This document shows positions 1 to 8,440 of a stretch of 64,000 nt of DNA, piece by piece. This stretch comes from Acrocarpospora corrugata (GTDB taxonomy: Bacteria; Actinomycetota; Actinomycetes; Streptosporangiales; Streptosporangiaceae). Under the pieces are notes generated by a model. That model was not told where the DNA came from and ran no database searches. It worked only from the letters and a program-made list of their open reading frames with translations. Location of the stretch: positions 205,586 through 269,585 of the forward strand of contig NZ_BLAD01000040.1 of the NCBI RefSeq assembly GCF_009687845.1, in the 5' to 3' direction. Each line of letters begins with the position of its first letter. Position 1 is the first letter of the stretch. The position numbers and the translations under genes are program-made.

Positions 1-563
1 CTGTCGTCGCTGTCGGGGATGACGTCGCCGAGCGCGGCGGCGTCGTCGTCGGCGCCGAGCGGCGCGTCGAGGGAGAGGGTGCTGTAGGCCGCGGAGGCGT
101 CCAGGGTGAGGATCATGTCCTCCTCGGAGATGCCCATCCGCAGGGCCAGCTCCGGCACCTTCGGCGAGCGGCCCAGCTCCTGGGTCATGTCGGCGACCAG
201 GCGGTTGAGCTCGGCGCGCCGCTCCTGGTAGAGGCGGGGCACCCGGACGGCCCAGGTGCGGTCCCGGAAGTGCCGCTTGACCTCGCCGGTCATGGTCACC
301 ATGGCGTACCCGCGGAAACTGTGGCCGAGGGTCGGGTCGAAGCCGTTGATGGCCTTCATCAGGCCGACGTACGCGGCCTGGAGCAGGTCTTCCATGGGTT
401 CGCCGCGGTGCAGGTAGCGGCGGGCGATGTCGCGGGCCATCGGGCGGTGCATCTCCACGATGAGTTCGCGGAGGCGGATCCGGCGTTCGTCGGTGACGTT
501 CTCTTCGACGAGTTCGGCGAGCAGGTCTTCGGCGGTGAGTTCGCAGATGGTTTCGGCAGGCAT
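1..563 (-). CDS. SigB/SigF-type RNA polymerase sigma factor (3' part outside window)
   Basis: The visible 187 codons encode a group 3 sigma-70 factor that directs core RNA polymerase to stress or developmental promoters. Region 2 is clear (MARDIARRYLHRGE, then EDLLQAAYVGLMKAINGFDP), followed by a region 3 segment (GEVKRHFRDRTWAVRVPR, ELGRSPKVPELA). The ATG at 563 has AAGGGG upstream. The gene runs off the left edge, so region 4 is not seen. The adjacent divergent STAS antagonist and the PP2C-type protein suggest control by partner switching, as known for SigB/SigF families. That wiring is inference. Confidence 0.9.
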   Translation of the reverse strand, partial: MPAETICELTAEDLLAELVEENVTDERRIRLRELIVEMHRPMARDIARRYLHRGEPMEDLLQAAYVGLMKAINGFDPTLGHSFRGYAMVTMTGEVKRHFRDRTWAVRVPRLYQERRAELNRLVADMTQELGRSPKVPELALRMGISEEDMILTLDASAAYSTLSLDAPLGADDDAAALGDVIPDSDD

Positions 564-733
564 CTCGGCAGGCCCCTTATGTGACAGCGGGCTGCGCCTT
601 ACCGTGCAGAAGGCGCGCCTCGCTCAATGTTCGAGACGAAGCCCTCTGCTGGACCTCTGGCGTAATAATGCCCCAGATTCCGGAGTTTCACCACCCCCCG
701 GATAACAGTAGGGTTGCGGCAGGGAGGAACATC

Positions 734-1081
734 GTGGCAAATCTCACCATGCGCTCGACCGCCGCCGAGGGTGTCGTGGTGATCCATATCGACGGCATCC
801 TCGACGCGACGACGCGGGATCAGTTCTCTGAGCATCTCGACACCGCGGCCGAGGATCACGGCCCCGACATGGTCCTCGACCTGGGCGGGGTCTCGTTCAT
901 GGACTCGCGCGCGCTCGGGCTGATCGTGCATCACTGGCAGCGCTCGACCGAGGTCGGCGGGCATTTCGCGCTGATCAACGTGCAGTACCCGAACTCGAAG
1001 GTGATGTGGGTGACGGGGCTGTCGCAGCGGCTGCCGATGTTCGAGACGCTGGAGGAGGCGATGGCCGCCTTCGCGCGGTAG
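734..1081 (+). CDS. STAS-domain anti-sigma factor antagonist
   Basis: A 115-residue single-domain STAS protein of the SpoIIAA/RsbV type. Family members bind an anti-sigma kinase when unphosphorylated and so free a sigma factor. The phosphorylatable serine lies in the conserved loop FMDSRALG. The GTG at 734 was chosen because AGGGAGGA ends a few bases upstream and the protein then starts at the usual first beta strand. Longer in-frame starts would run through the divergent promoter. It faces away from the sigma gene and converges with the GAF-ANTAR gene. No anti-sigma kinase gene lies nearby, so its partner is elsewhere. Confidence 0.88.
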   Translation: MANLTMRSTAAEGVVVIHIDGILDATTRDQFSEHLDTAAEDHGPDMVLDLGGVSFMDSRALGLIVHHWQRSTEVGGHFALINVQYPNSKVMWVTGLSQRLPMFETLEEAMAAFAR

Positions 1082-1084
1082 CGG

Positions 1085-1801
1085 CTACTTCTTCGCGTTC
1101 TTCTGCTGGTGCTCGGTGACCAGGAGCTTGGCCAGGTCCGCTACCTTGACCTGGTGGTGCTGGGAGACGCGGCGGAGCTCGTCGAAGGCCGCCTCGGCGG
1201 AGCAGCCGCTGGCCTGCATGATGATGCCCTTGGCCTGGTCGATCAGGGCGCGGCCGGCCATCGCCTCCTGCATCTGGGCGGCGCCGGTGAGCACGTCGTC
1301 GAACTCCCAGACGTTGGCCAGGGCGACCGTGACCTGTTCGCGCAGCAGGTCGGTGAGGATCACGTGGTCGGCGAAGACGCCGGGGCGCACGCCGTACAGG
1401 CCGACGACGACGACCGCGCCGTCGGCCCCGTCGGCTTGGACGGGGAGGACCAGGACGGATCGGATGCCGTGGCGGACGGCGGCGGCCGTGTAGCGGGGCC
1501 AGCGGGGGTCGCGCATGATGTCGGCGACGACGACGGGGCGGCCGGTGGCGCGGGCCTCGCGGGACGGGCCTTCGCGCAGGTCGCGCTCGCGGTCGGTGAC
1601 GGCGATGAGCTCGCTGTGCGAGGCGGCCAGCAGGACGCGTTCGTCCTGCCAGAGCTCGGCGGTGCCGCCGGCGCAACCGGGGACGCCGCGGGCGATGGCC
1701 TCGGTCACCCCGCGCAGGACGCTCTCCAGCGAGGCGCCCTCGGTGACCCGTCCGAGGGCGGCGAGATCGCGCGCCAGAATGGGAATCACAGGGATGACCA
1801 T
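1085..1801 (-). CDS. GAF-ANTAR signalling protein
   Basis: A 238-residue protein with an N-terminal GAF domain (about residues 20-165) and a C-terminal ANTAR domain (about 175-232), whose core reads ALIDQAKGIIMQASGC. ANTAR domains bind paired-hexaloop RNA antiterminators in other bacteria, and GAF domains sense small ligands or redox state. It ends 3 bp from the STAS stop and is divergent from the PP2C-type gene, 47 bp away. The ATG at 1801 is preceded directly by AGGGGA and, 6 bp up, by CAAACT, so the mRNA could be leaderless. A GTG four codons in is an alternative start. The target RNAs cannot be seen here. Confidence 0.85.
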   Translation of the reverse strand: MVIPVIPILARDLAALGRVTEGASLESVLRGVTEAIARGVPGCAGGTAELWQDERVLLAASHSELIAVTDRERDLREGPSREARATGRPVVVADIMRDPRWPRYTAAAVRHGIRSVLVLPVQADGADGAVVVVGLYGVRPGVFADHVILTDLLREQVTVALANVWEFDDVLTGAAQMQEAMAGRALIDQAKGIIMQASGCSAEAAFDELRRVSQHHQVKVADLAKLLVTEHQQKNAKK

Positions 1802-1848
1802 TCCCCTAGTTTGATGGTTAATCCTTTTCAGGACGTACAGAGGAGCAT

Positions 1849-3630
1849 ATGTCCGTGACCGAGCTGGAGCAGCGGCTGGCCGAGTTCGCCGACCGCGTCG
1901 CCGCGCTGCCGCCCCGCGAGGAGCTGGCGGCGGCCGAGGAGCTGGTCCGAGACGCCCTCGCCGAGCTGGGCCGGACCCGCAAACGCCGGGACGGCGGGCC
2001 GCAGCGGGAGCAGAAGCTGCTCCGGCAGATCTTCCGGACGCTGCCGGTGCCGGTGATCGTGATGGATCCCGGCGGTACGGTCCGGCGGATCAACAACGAG
2101 ACCAGCCGCCTGCTGGGCAGCCCGGCCGGATACCTGATCGGACGCGGTTTCCCGCTGCTGATCGAGTCGTCCCGGCGGGCGGCGTTCCGTACCCAGCTGA
2201 GCACGGCGCTGCGGAGCGAGGAGAGCATCACCTTCGAGACCAGGCTCAACCATCAGGGGCGCACCCACACGGTCCGGCTGGTGCTGAGCCGGCTGCGGAT
2301 GCCGGGTGAGCCGCAGGAGATGGTGGCCGCGGTGGCGCTGCCGACCGAGGTGCAGCTGACCGAGCACAAGGACAGGACCGAGGCGCCGGACGAGGCGCTG
2401 TTCCTGGCCGCGGCGCGGCGGCACGAGCTGCTGTCCCGGCTGACCAGGCTGCTGCTGGACGAGGAGAGCCTGCGCGAGCCGGTGGCGCTGATCCGGGCGG
2501 CCCGGCTGCTGGCGGCCGAGACCGCGGACTGGGTGATCGCCGACATGGTCCGGGACGGGGTGCCGCACCGGGCGGCGGTGATCGCGCCCAGCACCGAGCC
2601 GGTGGCCCGGCTGCAGCGCGCGGTCGAGGCGCACCCGCCGGCGGACGCGCCGCTGGTCGGGCATGTGCTGGCCACCCAGAGCGGCATCATCCACGAGATG
2701 CTCAGCGACGAGGGCCTGCTTGGCGACGACCTGCTGCCGCAGATGCGCGCGGGTTCGCTGCTGTCGGTCCCGATCCGCACCGACGACGAGATCAACGGCG
2801 TCCTCACCCTGGTACGGCTCCGCGACCGCCCCCCGTTCGGCCTCGCCGACCTGGGCCTGCTGGAGGAGATCGGCGGCCACCTGGGCCTCGCGCTGCGCGC
2901 CCAGCGCAGTTTCCAGCGCAGCTCGAACGCGGCCGACGCGCTGCGCAGCGGGGTGCTCCCCCGGACGCTGCCCGACGTGCAGGGCTTCGAGACGGCCGCG
3001 ATCTACCATCCGGGGTCGGGGTTGCGCGCGATCGGCGGCGAGTTCTACGACGTCTTCCCGATGAAGGGCGGCTGGGGTTTCGTGATCGGCAGCGCGGCCG
3101 GGCGCGGCGACGAGGCGCCCTCGGTGACCTCGCTGGTCCGCAACGGCGTCCGGGTGCTGAGCGCCTGGGAACGCGACCCCGGCGAGGCGCTGCGCAAGGT
3201 CAACGACGCGCTGGTGGCCCAGCACACCGGCCTGTTCGTGATGGCCGCGGCCGGTTTCGTGCGCGGCAGGAAGGTCCGGCTGGCCTCCGCCGGACACCAT
3301 CCGGCCGCGCTGCTGCAACCCGACGGCGGGGTGCGTTTCACCGACGGCGGCGGCGTGCCGCTGGGCTTCGAGGAGGGCGCGGAACCGGCCACCGAGGAGC
3401 TCACCCTGGCCGCCGGGGAGACGCTGGTGCTCTACTCGGACGGGCTGGTCGGATCGCGCAGCGCGGACGGCGCCGGCTACGGCGAGGACCGGCTGACCGA
3501 GGTGCTGGCGCGGTGCGCGAGCCAGCCGCCCTCGGCGGTGGTGAAGGCCATCGAGGAGGACCATCGCGCCTTCTCCGGGGACCGGATCATCGACGAGATC
3601 ACGGTGCTCGCGCTGCGGCGGGCTCGCTGA
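1849..3630 (+). CDS. PAS-GAF-PP2C (SpoIIE/RsbU-like) protein with altered metal motifs
   Basis: A 593-residue cytoplasmic protein: charged coiled-coil start (1-50), PAS (about 55-165), GAF (about 190-370) and SpoIIE-type PP2C domain (about 385-590). Such proteins normally dephosphorylate STAS antagonists to activate sigma factors. The fold is intact (YSDGL with Asp531; AGHHPA; Asp582 in IIDEITVL). However, the usual GGDxYD is GGEFYD (Glu398), and the GDxxGxG loop is GSAAGRG (Ser415 in place of the metal-binding Asp). Activity may therefore be weak or lost, leaving a sensory or scaffold role. The start has AGAGGAG 4 bp upstream. The adjacent STAS protein is a plausible substrate. Confidence 0.86.
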   Translation: MSVTELEQRLAEFADRVAALPPREELAAAEELVRDALAELGRTRKRRDGGPQREQKLLRQIFRTLPVPVIVMDPGGTVRRINNETSRLLGSPAGYLIGRGFPLLIESSRRAAFRTQLSTALRSEESITFETRLNHQGRTHTVRLVLSRLRMPGEPQEMVAAVALPTEVQLTEHKDRTEAPDEALFLAAARRHELLSRLTRLLLDEESLREPVALIRAARLLAAETADWVIADMVRDGVPHRAAVIAPSTEPVARLQRAVEAHPPADAPLVGHVLATQSGIIHEMLSDEGLLGDDLLPQMRAGSLLSVPIRTDDEINGVLTLVRLRDRPPFGLADLGLLEEIGGHLGLALRAQRSFQRSSNAADALRSGVLPRTLPDVQGFETAAIYHPGSGLRAIGGEFYDVFPMKGGWGFVIGSAAGRGDEAPSVTSLVRNGVRVLSAWERDPGEALRKVNDALVAQHTGLFVMAAAGFVRGRKVRLASAGHHPAALLQPDGGVRFTDGGGVPLGFEEGAEPATEELTLAAGETLVLYSDGLVGSRSADGAGYGEDRLTEVLARCASQPPSAVVKAIEEDHRAFSGDRIIDEITVLALRRAR

Positions 3631-3747
3631 AATTCCTGGAAAAGTTTGCGTTTGGAGCCGGTCCATGTACGGTAAGGAAAGCAACAGAGCTGGTGCCTAA
3701 GACGCAGGCACATCCTTTCATCGCGAATCAACGCCATGAGGTGTGCC

Positions 3748-4791
3748 ATGCATATCGCCATTGTCTCCACGCACGGCCTTTCCGCCGACGCCCCCGCCAT
3801 CGCCCGTGAACTGGGCCGCGGCCACAGCGTGACCGTCTACACCCGCTCCGCGTCCGACATCAAGGGCGTCCGGGTGGAGCAGGTGCCCGCCGGGCCGGCC
3901 GGGGAACTCTCCGACAACGACCTGCTGCCCTACATCTCCGACTTCAGTGACGGGCTCAAGAAGTGCTGGCGGCAGGACCGGCCGGACGTCATCCACGCCC
4001 ACTCCTGGACCGGCGGGCTGGCGGCCATCGCCGGCTCCGACGGGCTCGGGGTGCCGGTCACCCAGACCTTCCACCACGGCGACGCCCCGTCCGCGCCGGT
4101 CCAGCGGCTGGAGCGGGCGATCGGCCGCCGGGCCAGGGCCGTGATCGCGGCCTGCGCCGGCGAGGAGTCCGAGCTGATCAAGCTGGGCGTGCCGCGCCGG
4201 AACATCGCGGTCGTGCCGAGCGGCGTCGACGTCGAACGGTTCCGCCGCCGGGGCCCGGCCGCGCCGCGCGGCGAGCGGGCCCGGATGCTGCACATCGGGG
4301 ACGCCGGCGCCGCCATGGCGATCCAGGCGCTGGCCTCGGTGCCGGGCGCGGAGCTGGTGGTGGCCGGCGGCGACGACGCGATGATCGCCCGGCTGGGCAT
4401 CCTGGCCAGGGACAAGGGCGTCGAGGACCGGGTCGAGCTGCTCGGCCGGGTCGCGCACGCCAACATGCCGAAGCTGATCCGCAGCGCCGACGTGGCGCTC
4501 GCGCTGGCCCCCACCGCGCCGACCGGGATGGCCGCGCTGGAGGCGATGGCCTGCGGCATCCCGGTGATCGTGTCGGCCACCGGCGCGCACCTGGACGCGG
4601 TCGTGCACGGCGTCACCGGTTACCACGTCCGCCGCCCGGCCGAAGTGGTCGTCCGGATGCGGCAGCTGCTGGGCGACCGGACGCTGCGCACGGCGCTCGG
4701 GTTCGCCGGGGTGGACCGGGCCCGCTCGCGCTACTCGCTGGAGCGGGTCAGCCAGGAGCTCATCCGGGTGTACGAGAACATCTGCGCCTAA
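3748..4791 (+). CDS. GT4-family (GT-B fold) glycosyltransferase
   Basis: A 347-residue protein with the two-Rossmann GT-B layout of family 4. It has N-terminal HIAIVSTHG, a central DVIHAHSW acceptor-side motif, and a C-terminal donor-binding segment ending ALEAMACGIPVIVS. The first Glu of the usual E-x7-E donor motif is absent (PTAPTGMAALEAMA). A nucleotide-sugar donor is likely, but the acceptor is unknown. The second ATG (3748) was preferred over 3736 because GAGGTG sits 4-5 bp before it. It overlaps the end of the convergent PucR gene by 4 bp. No glycan gene cluster surrounds it. Confidence 0.8.
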   Translation: MHIAIVSTHGLSADAPAIARELGRGHSVTVYTRSASDIKGVRVEQVPAGPAGELSDNDLLPYISDFSDGLKKCWRQDRPDVIHAHSWTGGLAAIAGSDGLGVPVTQTFHHGDAPSAPVQRLERAIGRRARAVIAACAGEESELIKLGVPRRNIAVVPSGVDVERFRRRGPAAPRGERARMLHIGDAGAAMAIQALASVPGAELVVAGGDDAMIARLGILARDKGVEDRVELLGRVAHANMPKLIRSADVALALAPTAPTGMAALEAMACGIPVIVSATGAHLDAVVHGVTGYHVRRPAEVVVRMRQLLGDRTLRTALGFAGVDRARSRYSLERVSQELIRVYENICA

Positions 4792-5807
4792 AGATGCGCG
4801 GCTTTCAGGGCCAGGTGGAGGAGCAGGCGATTCTGCCCGTCGGCCAGGTCGAGGCCGGTCGCCTCGGCCGCCCGGCCCAGCCGGTAGTAGAGCGTCTGGC
4901 GGTGCACGCCGAGCGCCGCGGCCGTCTCCTGGACGTGGCCGCCATGGTCGAGGAAACACTCGACGGTGGCGGCCAGTTCGCCGAGCGGGGCGGCCTCGGC
5001 GGCCAGGTCGACCAGGTCGCTGTGCGGGAGTCTGACCAGGTAGCGGTAGACGCCGAGATCGTCCCAGCAGGCGATGGGGGTGTGCCGGGCTTCGGCCACC
5101 CGGAGGGCGGCCAGGGCTTCGCGCCAGCTCTCCCAGGCGTCGGCCGCGTCCTGGCGGGGGGCGCCGACGCCGGTGGCGGTGCCGTACATGTCCTGGATGC
5201 GGCGGGCGACGTCGCGGGCCTGGGCGGCGGGGACGAGGAACGCGGGGCGGGTCAGGGTGAGGTCGATGCGGACGTCGTGCGGGAGCGTCCAGAGGGCGGC
5301 GACCTGGTCGGGGGCGGCGCGGGTGGCCATCGCCACCAGCGGGCCTTCCAGGTCGGCGGCGGCGGCCGCGCGGGTGTCGGGGTTGGCGGAGAACAGGTCG
5401 TCGAGCGGGGCCTGGCGGGTCTGGGTCTCCCGGGCCAGGGTGGCCGCGGCGCGGGTGACCAGGGGTTCGATGGCGCGGAGGCGCTCGTCGGTGAGGCCGC
5501 CGGAGTCGAGCAGCCAGAGGTAGCCGTAGGTGACGCCGTGGTGGCGGAGCGGGACGCAGACGCGGCCGAGCACTCCCCCGATGGCCGGGATCCGGACCGG
5601 GCCTGCCGCGGTGGCGATTCCGTAGGCCTCGAAGTGGGCGCGGGTGGCGTCGGTGGCGCGGCGGCGCAGGATGACCTCCTCGCGGACGGCGTCGATGTCG
5701 CCGCTCTGGGCGCCGTACGCGACTAGCTGGAACGATCGGTCCTCCAAGGTCACCGACGCGTCCAGCAGGCGAGCGATTTCGTCGACGAGTTCCTGCACCT
5801 GACCCAT
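4788..5807 (-). CDS. pruC: PucR-family regulator of proline utilisation (PruC-like)
   Basis: About 339 residues. The N-terminal part is GAF-like, and the C-terminal PucR helix-turn-helix (HTH_30) reads HVQETAAALGVHRQTLYYRL. It is divergent from the proline dehydrogenase gene with a 75-bp shared promoter region. This matches mycobacterial PruC, a PucR-type activator of the proline-dehydrogenase/P5C-dehydrogenase pair. The ATG at 5807 lacks a Shine-Dalgarno and follows an AT-rich stretch, so it may be leaderless. The role is inferred from family plus neighbourhood; proline or P5C as effector is not shown by sequence. Confidence 0.82.
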   Translation of the reverse strand: MGQVQELVDEIARLLDASVTLEDRSFQLVAYGAQSGDIDAVREEVILRRRATDATRAHFEAYGIATAAGPVRIPAIGGVLGRVCVPLRHHGVTYGYLWLLDSGGLTDERLRAIEPLVTRAAATLARETQTRQAPLDDLFSANPDTRAAAAADLEGPLVAMATRAAPDQVAALWTLPHDVRIDLTLTRPAFLVPAAQARDVARRIQDMYGTATGVGAPRQDAADAWESWREALAALRVAEARHTPIACWDDLGVYRYLVRLPHSDLVDLAAEAAPLGELAATVECFLDHGGHVQETAAALGVHRQTLYYRLGRAAEATGLDLADGQNRLLLHLALKAAHL

Positions 5808-5870
5808 TATTGAGCATTTGTCTGAACACGCTTGGGCGGATGTCCGTGGATGGGCTTTGACGTGGGGATT

Positions 5871-5882
5871 TAGGGTGGTCTC
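5871..5882 (+). promoter_or_regulatory. Leaderless promoter of the proline operon
   Basis: A TAGGGT -10 hexamer (5871-5876) lies exactly 6 bp before the ATG at 5883. Transcription would start at or next to the A of the start codon. No Shine-Dalgarno is present. No good -35 sits at 17 bp, consistent with activator dependence. Mycobacterial pruAB-type genes are also reported as leaderless. Confidence 0.6.
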
Positions 5883-6782
5883 ATGCTTGGTGAGGTACTT
5901 CTGGCGGCATCCCGGAACCGGCGGGCCCGGCGGGCCGTGTCCCGGTTCCCGCTGACCCGCAGAGTGGTGGACCGGTTCGTCGCGGGTGAGCAGACCATCG
6001 ACGCGGTGACCGCGGCCCGGCGGCTGTCCGATCTGGGGCTGATGTCGACGATCGACCATCTGGGCGAGGAGGTCCGCGACACCGGCGCCGCCGTCGAGAC
6101 CACGAAGGCGTACCTGCGGCTGCTCGAAGCGCTCCGGCCGCTCGGGTTCGGGGACCGGGCCGAGGTGTCGGTGAAGCTGTCGGCCGTGGGGCAGGCGCTG
6201 GACGACGGGATGGCGCTCGACCACGCCCGCCAGATCTGCGAGGCGGCCAGGGAGAACGGGTCCACCGTGACGCTCGACATGGAGGACCACACCACGGTCG
6301 ACTCCACGCTGGCGATCTTGCAGGCGCTCCGGACGGATTTTCCCGACACGGGAGTGGCCATCCAGTCGTATCTGTTCCGCAGCGAGGCCGACTGCCGCGA
6401 CCTGCGCGACTCCCGGGTCCGCCTGGTGAAGGGCGCGTATGACGAGCCGGCGTCGGTGGCGTACCAGAAGAAGAGGGACGTGGACCTGGCGTACGTGCGC
6501 TGCCTGCGGGTGCTCATGTCCGGCGCCGGCTACCCGATGATCGCCACCCACGACGACCGGCTGATCGCCGTCGCGGAGAGCCTGGCCGACGGCCGCGACA
6601 ACTACGAATTCCAGATGTTGTACGGCATCCGCACCGACAAACAGCTCGCGCTCGCCGAATCAGGCGCGAACGTCCGCGTCTACGTGCCCTACGGCGACGA
6701 CTGGTACGGCTACTTCATGCGCCGCCTCGCCGAACGCCCGGCCAACGTCGCCTTCTTCCTGCGTTCCCTTGGGGGTAAATGA
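5883..6782 (+). CDS. pruB: Proline dehydrogenase (monofunctional)
   Basis: A 299-residue FAD-dependent enzyme that oxidises L-proline to pyrroline-5-carboxylate and passes electrons to the respiratory chain. It has the typical monofunctional length. Signature segments are RLVKGAYDEP (substrate carboxylate arginine region) and the late MIATHDD and FQMLYGIR motifs of the beta/alpha barrel. It overlaps the downstream P5C dehydrogenase start (ATGATG over TGA), so the two are translationally coupled and the unstable intermediate is made beside its consumer. The ATG at 5883 starts with MLGEVLLAAS and has leaderless geometry. Confidence 0.95.
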   Translation: MLGEVLLAASRNRRARRAVSRFPLTRRVVDRFVAGEQTIDAVTAARRLSDLGLMSTIDHLGEEVRDTGAAVETTKAYLRLLEALRPLGFGDRAEVSVKLSAVGQALDDGMALDHARQICEAARENGSTVTLDMEDHTTVDSTLAILQALRTDFPDTGVAIQSYLFRSEADCRDLRDSRVRLVKGAYDEPASVAYQKKRDVDLAYVRCLRVLMSGAGYPMIATHDDRLIAVAESLADGRDNYEFQMLYGIRTDKQLALAESGANVRVYVPYGDDWYGYFMRRLAERPANVAFFLRSLGGK

Positions 6783-8440
6783 TGGACTCCGTATCAAATG
6801 TCCCCGTCCCCGGCAACGAGCCGGTCCTGGCGTACCCGCCGGGCAGTGCCGAGCGGGCCGCCCTGGAGAGCCGCGTCAAGGAGCTCGCCAAGGCCGATCT
6901 CGACCTCACCATGACCGTCGGCGGCGAACGCCGGATGGGCGGCGGCGCGCCGATCGAGGTCGTCCAGCCCCACAACCACCGGGCCGTCCTGGGCCGTACG
7001 GCCGACGCCACCGCCGCCGACGTGTCGGCCGCGATCGACGCGGCACTTGCCGCCGCCCCCGGCTGGCGGGCGCTGCCCTTCGACGAGCGCGCGGCGGTCT
7101 TCCTGCGCGCGGCCGACCTGCTGGCCGGGCCGTGGCGGAACACGCTCAACGGCGCGACCATGCTCGGCCAGTCCAAGTCGGCGCACCAGGCCGAGATCGA
7201 CGCGGCCTGCGAGCTGATCGACTTCCTCCGGTTCAACGTGGCGTACGCGCGGCAGCTTTACACCGAGCAGCCGGTGTCCTCGCCCGGGGTGTGGAACCGG
7301 ATGGAGTACCGGCCGCTGGAGGGCTTCGTCCTGGCCATCACGCCGTTCAACTTCACGGCCATCGCCGGGAACCTGCCCGCGTCGGCGGCGCTGATGGGGA
7401 ACGTGGTCGTCTGGAAGCCGTCACCGACGCAGCAGTTCGCGGCGCACTTCACCATGCGCCTGCTGGAGGCGGCCGGACTGCCGCCCGGGGTGATCAACAT
7501 GGTCACCGGCAACGGGCAGGCCGTGTCCGAGGTCGCGCTGCCGCATCAGGCGCTGGCCGGGATCCACTTCACCGGCTCGACCGCGACGTTCCAGCATCTG
7601 TGGGCGAGCGTGGGCGCCAACATCGGCGCGTACCACGGCTATCCGCGGCTGGTCGGTGAGACCGGCGGCAAGGACTTCGTGCTCGCGCATCCGTCCGCCG
7701 ATCGCGGCACCCTGCTGACGGCGTTGATCCGAGGGGCTTTCGAGTACCAGGGCCAGAAGTGCTCCGCGGCGTCGCGGGCCTACATCCCGCGCTCGATCTG
7801 GAACACCCTCCGGGACGACCTGGCCGGCACAGCGGAATCGCTGACCATTGGCGACGTCACCGCCGACTTGTCCACGTTCCTCGGGGCTGTCATCGACGCC
7901 CGCGCTTTCGCCAAGCACAAGGCTGCCATCGACCGCGCCCGTGCCACCTCGTCAATCGAAGTCCTGACCGGCTCGTACGACGACTCCACCGGATATTTCG
8001 TGAAACCAACCGTCCTGGTGTCGGACGACCCTACCGACGAGATCTTCACCACCGAGTACTTCGGCCCCATCCTCGCCGTCCACGTCTACGACGACGCCGA
8101 CTTCGACCCCGTCCTCGACCAGATGGAATCCGCCTCCCCCTACGCCCTGACCGGCTCCCTGATCGCCCAGGACCGCCGCCTCATCGCCTCCGCCACAGAA
8201 CGCCTCCGCTTCGCGGCTGGCAATTTCTACATCAACGACAAACCCACCGGCGCTGTAGTCGGCCAGCAACCATTCGGCGGCGCCCGAGCCTCCGGCACAA
8301 ACGACAAGGCCGGCTCCCTCTTCAACCTCATCCGCTGGGTCAACGCCCGCACCATCAAAGAAACCCTCAACCCCCCAGTGATCCAGGGCCCCTACCGAGG
8401 CGACATCCCCCAGTCCGGCTGGCTCCAGCCCGAACTCTGA
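6779..8440 (+). CDS. pruA: L-glutamate gamma-semialdehyde (P5C) dehydrogenase
   Basis: A 553-residue NAD-dependent aldehyde dehydrogenase that converts glutamate semialdehyde to glutamate, the second step of proline catabolism. Catalytic Cys328 lies in YQGQKCSAASRAY, and the general-base Glu in LVGETGGKDFV. The NAD-site segment ITPFNFTAIAGNLP is present. The start is ATG 6779 or 6782; GGGGGT at 6771-6776 fits 6782 slightly better. From about 7780 to the end, codon choice shifts to C-ending runs (cccc, tcc), unlike the first half, although the protein stays conserved. The gene converges on the PIN toxin, sharing a hairpin just past the stop. Confidence 0.95.
   Translation: MMDSVSNVPVPGNEPVLAYPPGSAERAALESRVKELAKADLDLTMTVGGERRMGGGAPIEVVQPHNHRAVLGRTADATAADVSAAIDAALAAAPGWRALPFDERAAVFLRAADLLAGPWRNTLNGATMLGQSKSAHQAEIDAACELIDFLRFNVAYARQLYTEQPVSSPGVWNRMEYRPLEGFVLAITPFNFTAIAGNLPASAALMGNVVVWKPSPTQQFAAHFTMRLLEAAGLPPGVINMVTGNGQAVSEVALPHQALAGIHFTGSTATFQHLWASVGANIGAYHGYPRLVGETGGKDFVLAHPSADRGTLLTALIRGAFEYQGQKCSAASRAYIPRSIWNTLRDDLAGTAESLTIGDVTADLSTFLGAVIDARAFAKHKAAIDRARATSSIEVLTGSYDDSTGYFVKPTVLVSDDPTDEIFTTEYFGPILAVHVYDDADFDPVLDQMESASPYALTGSLIAQDRRLIASATERLRFAAGNFYINDKPTGAVVGQQPFGGARASGTNDKAGSLFNLIRWVNARTIKETLNPPVIQGPYRGDIPQSGWLQPEL

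Noticed and set aside
1828..3684. 618-codon minus-strand frame opposite the PP2C protein
   Set aside because: Gln/Arg/His-rich shadow of a clear PAS-GAF-PP2C gene.
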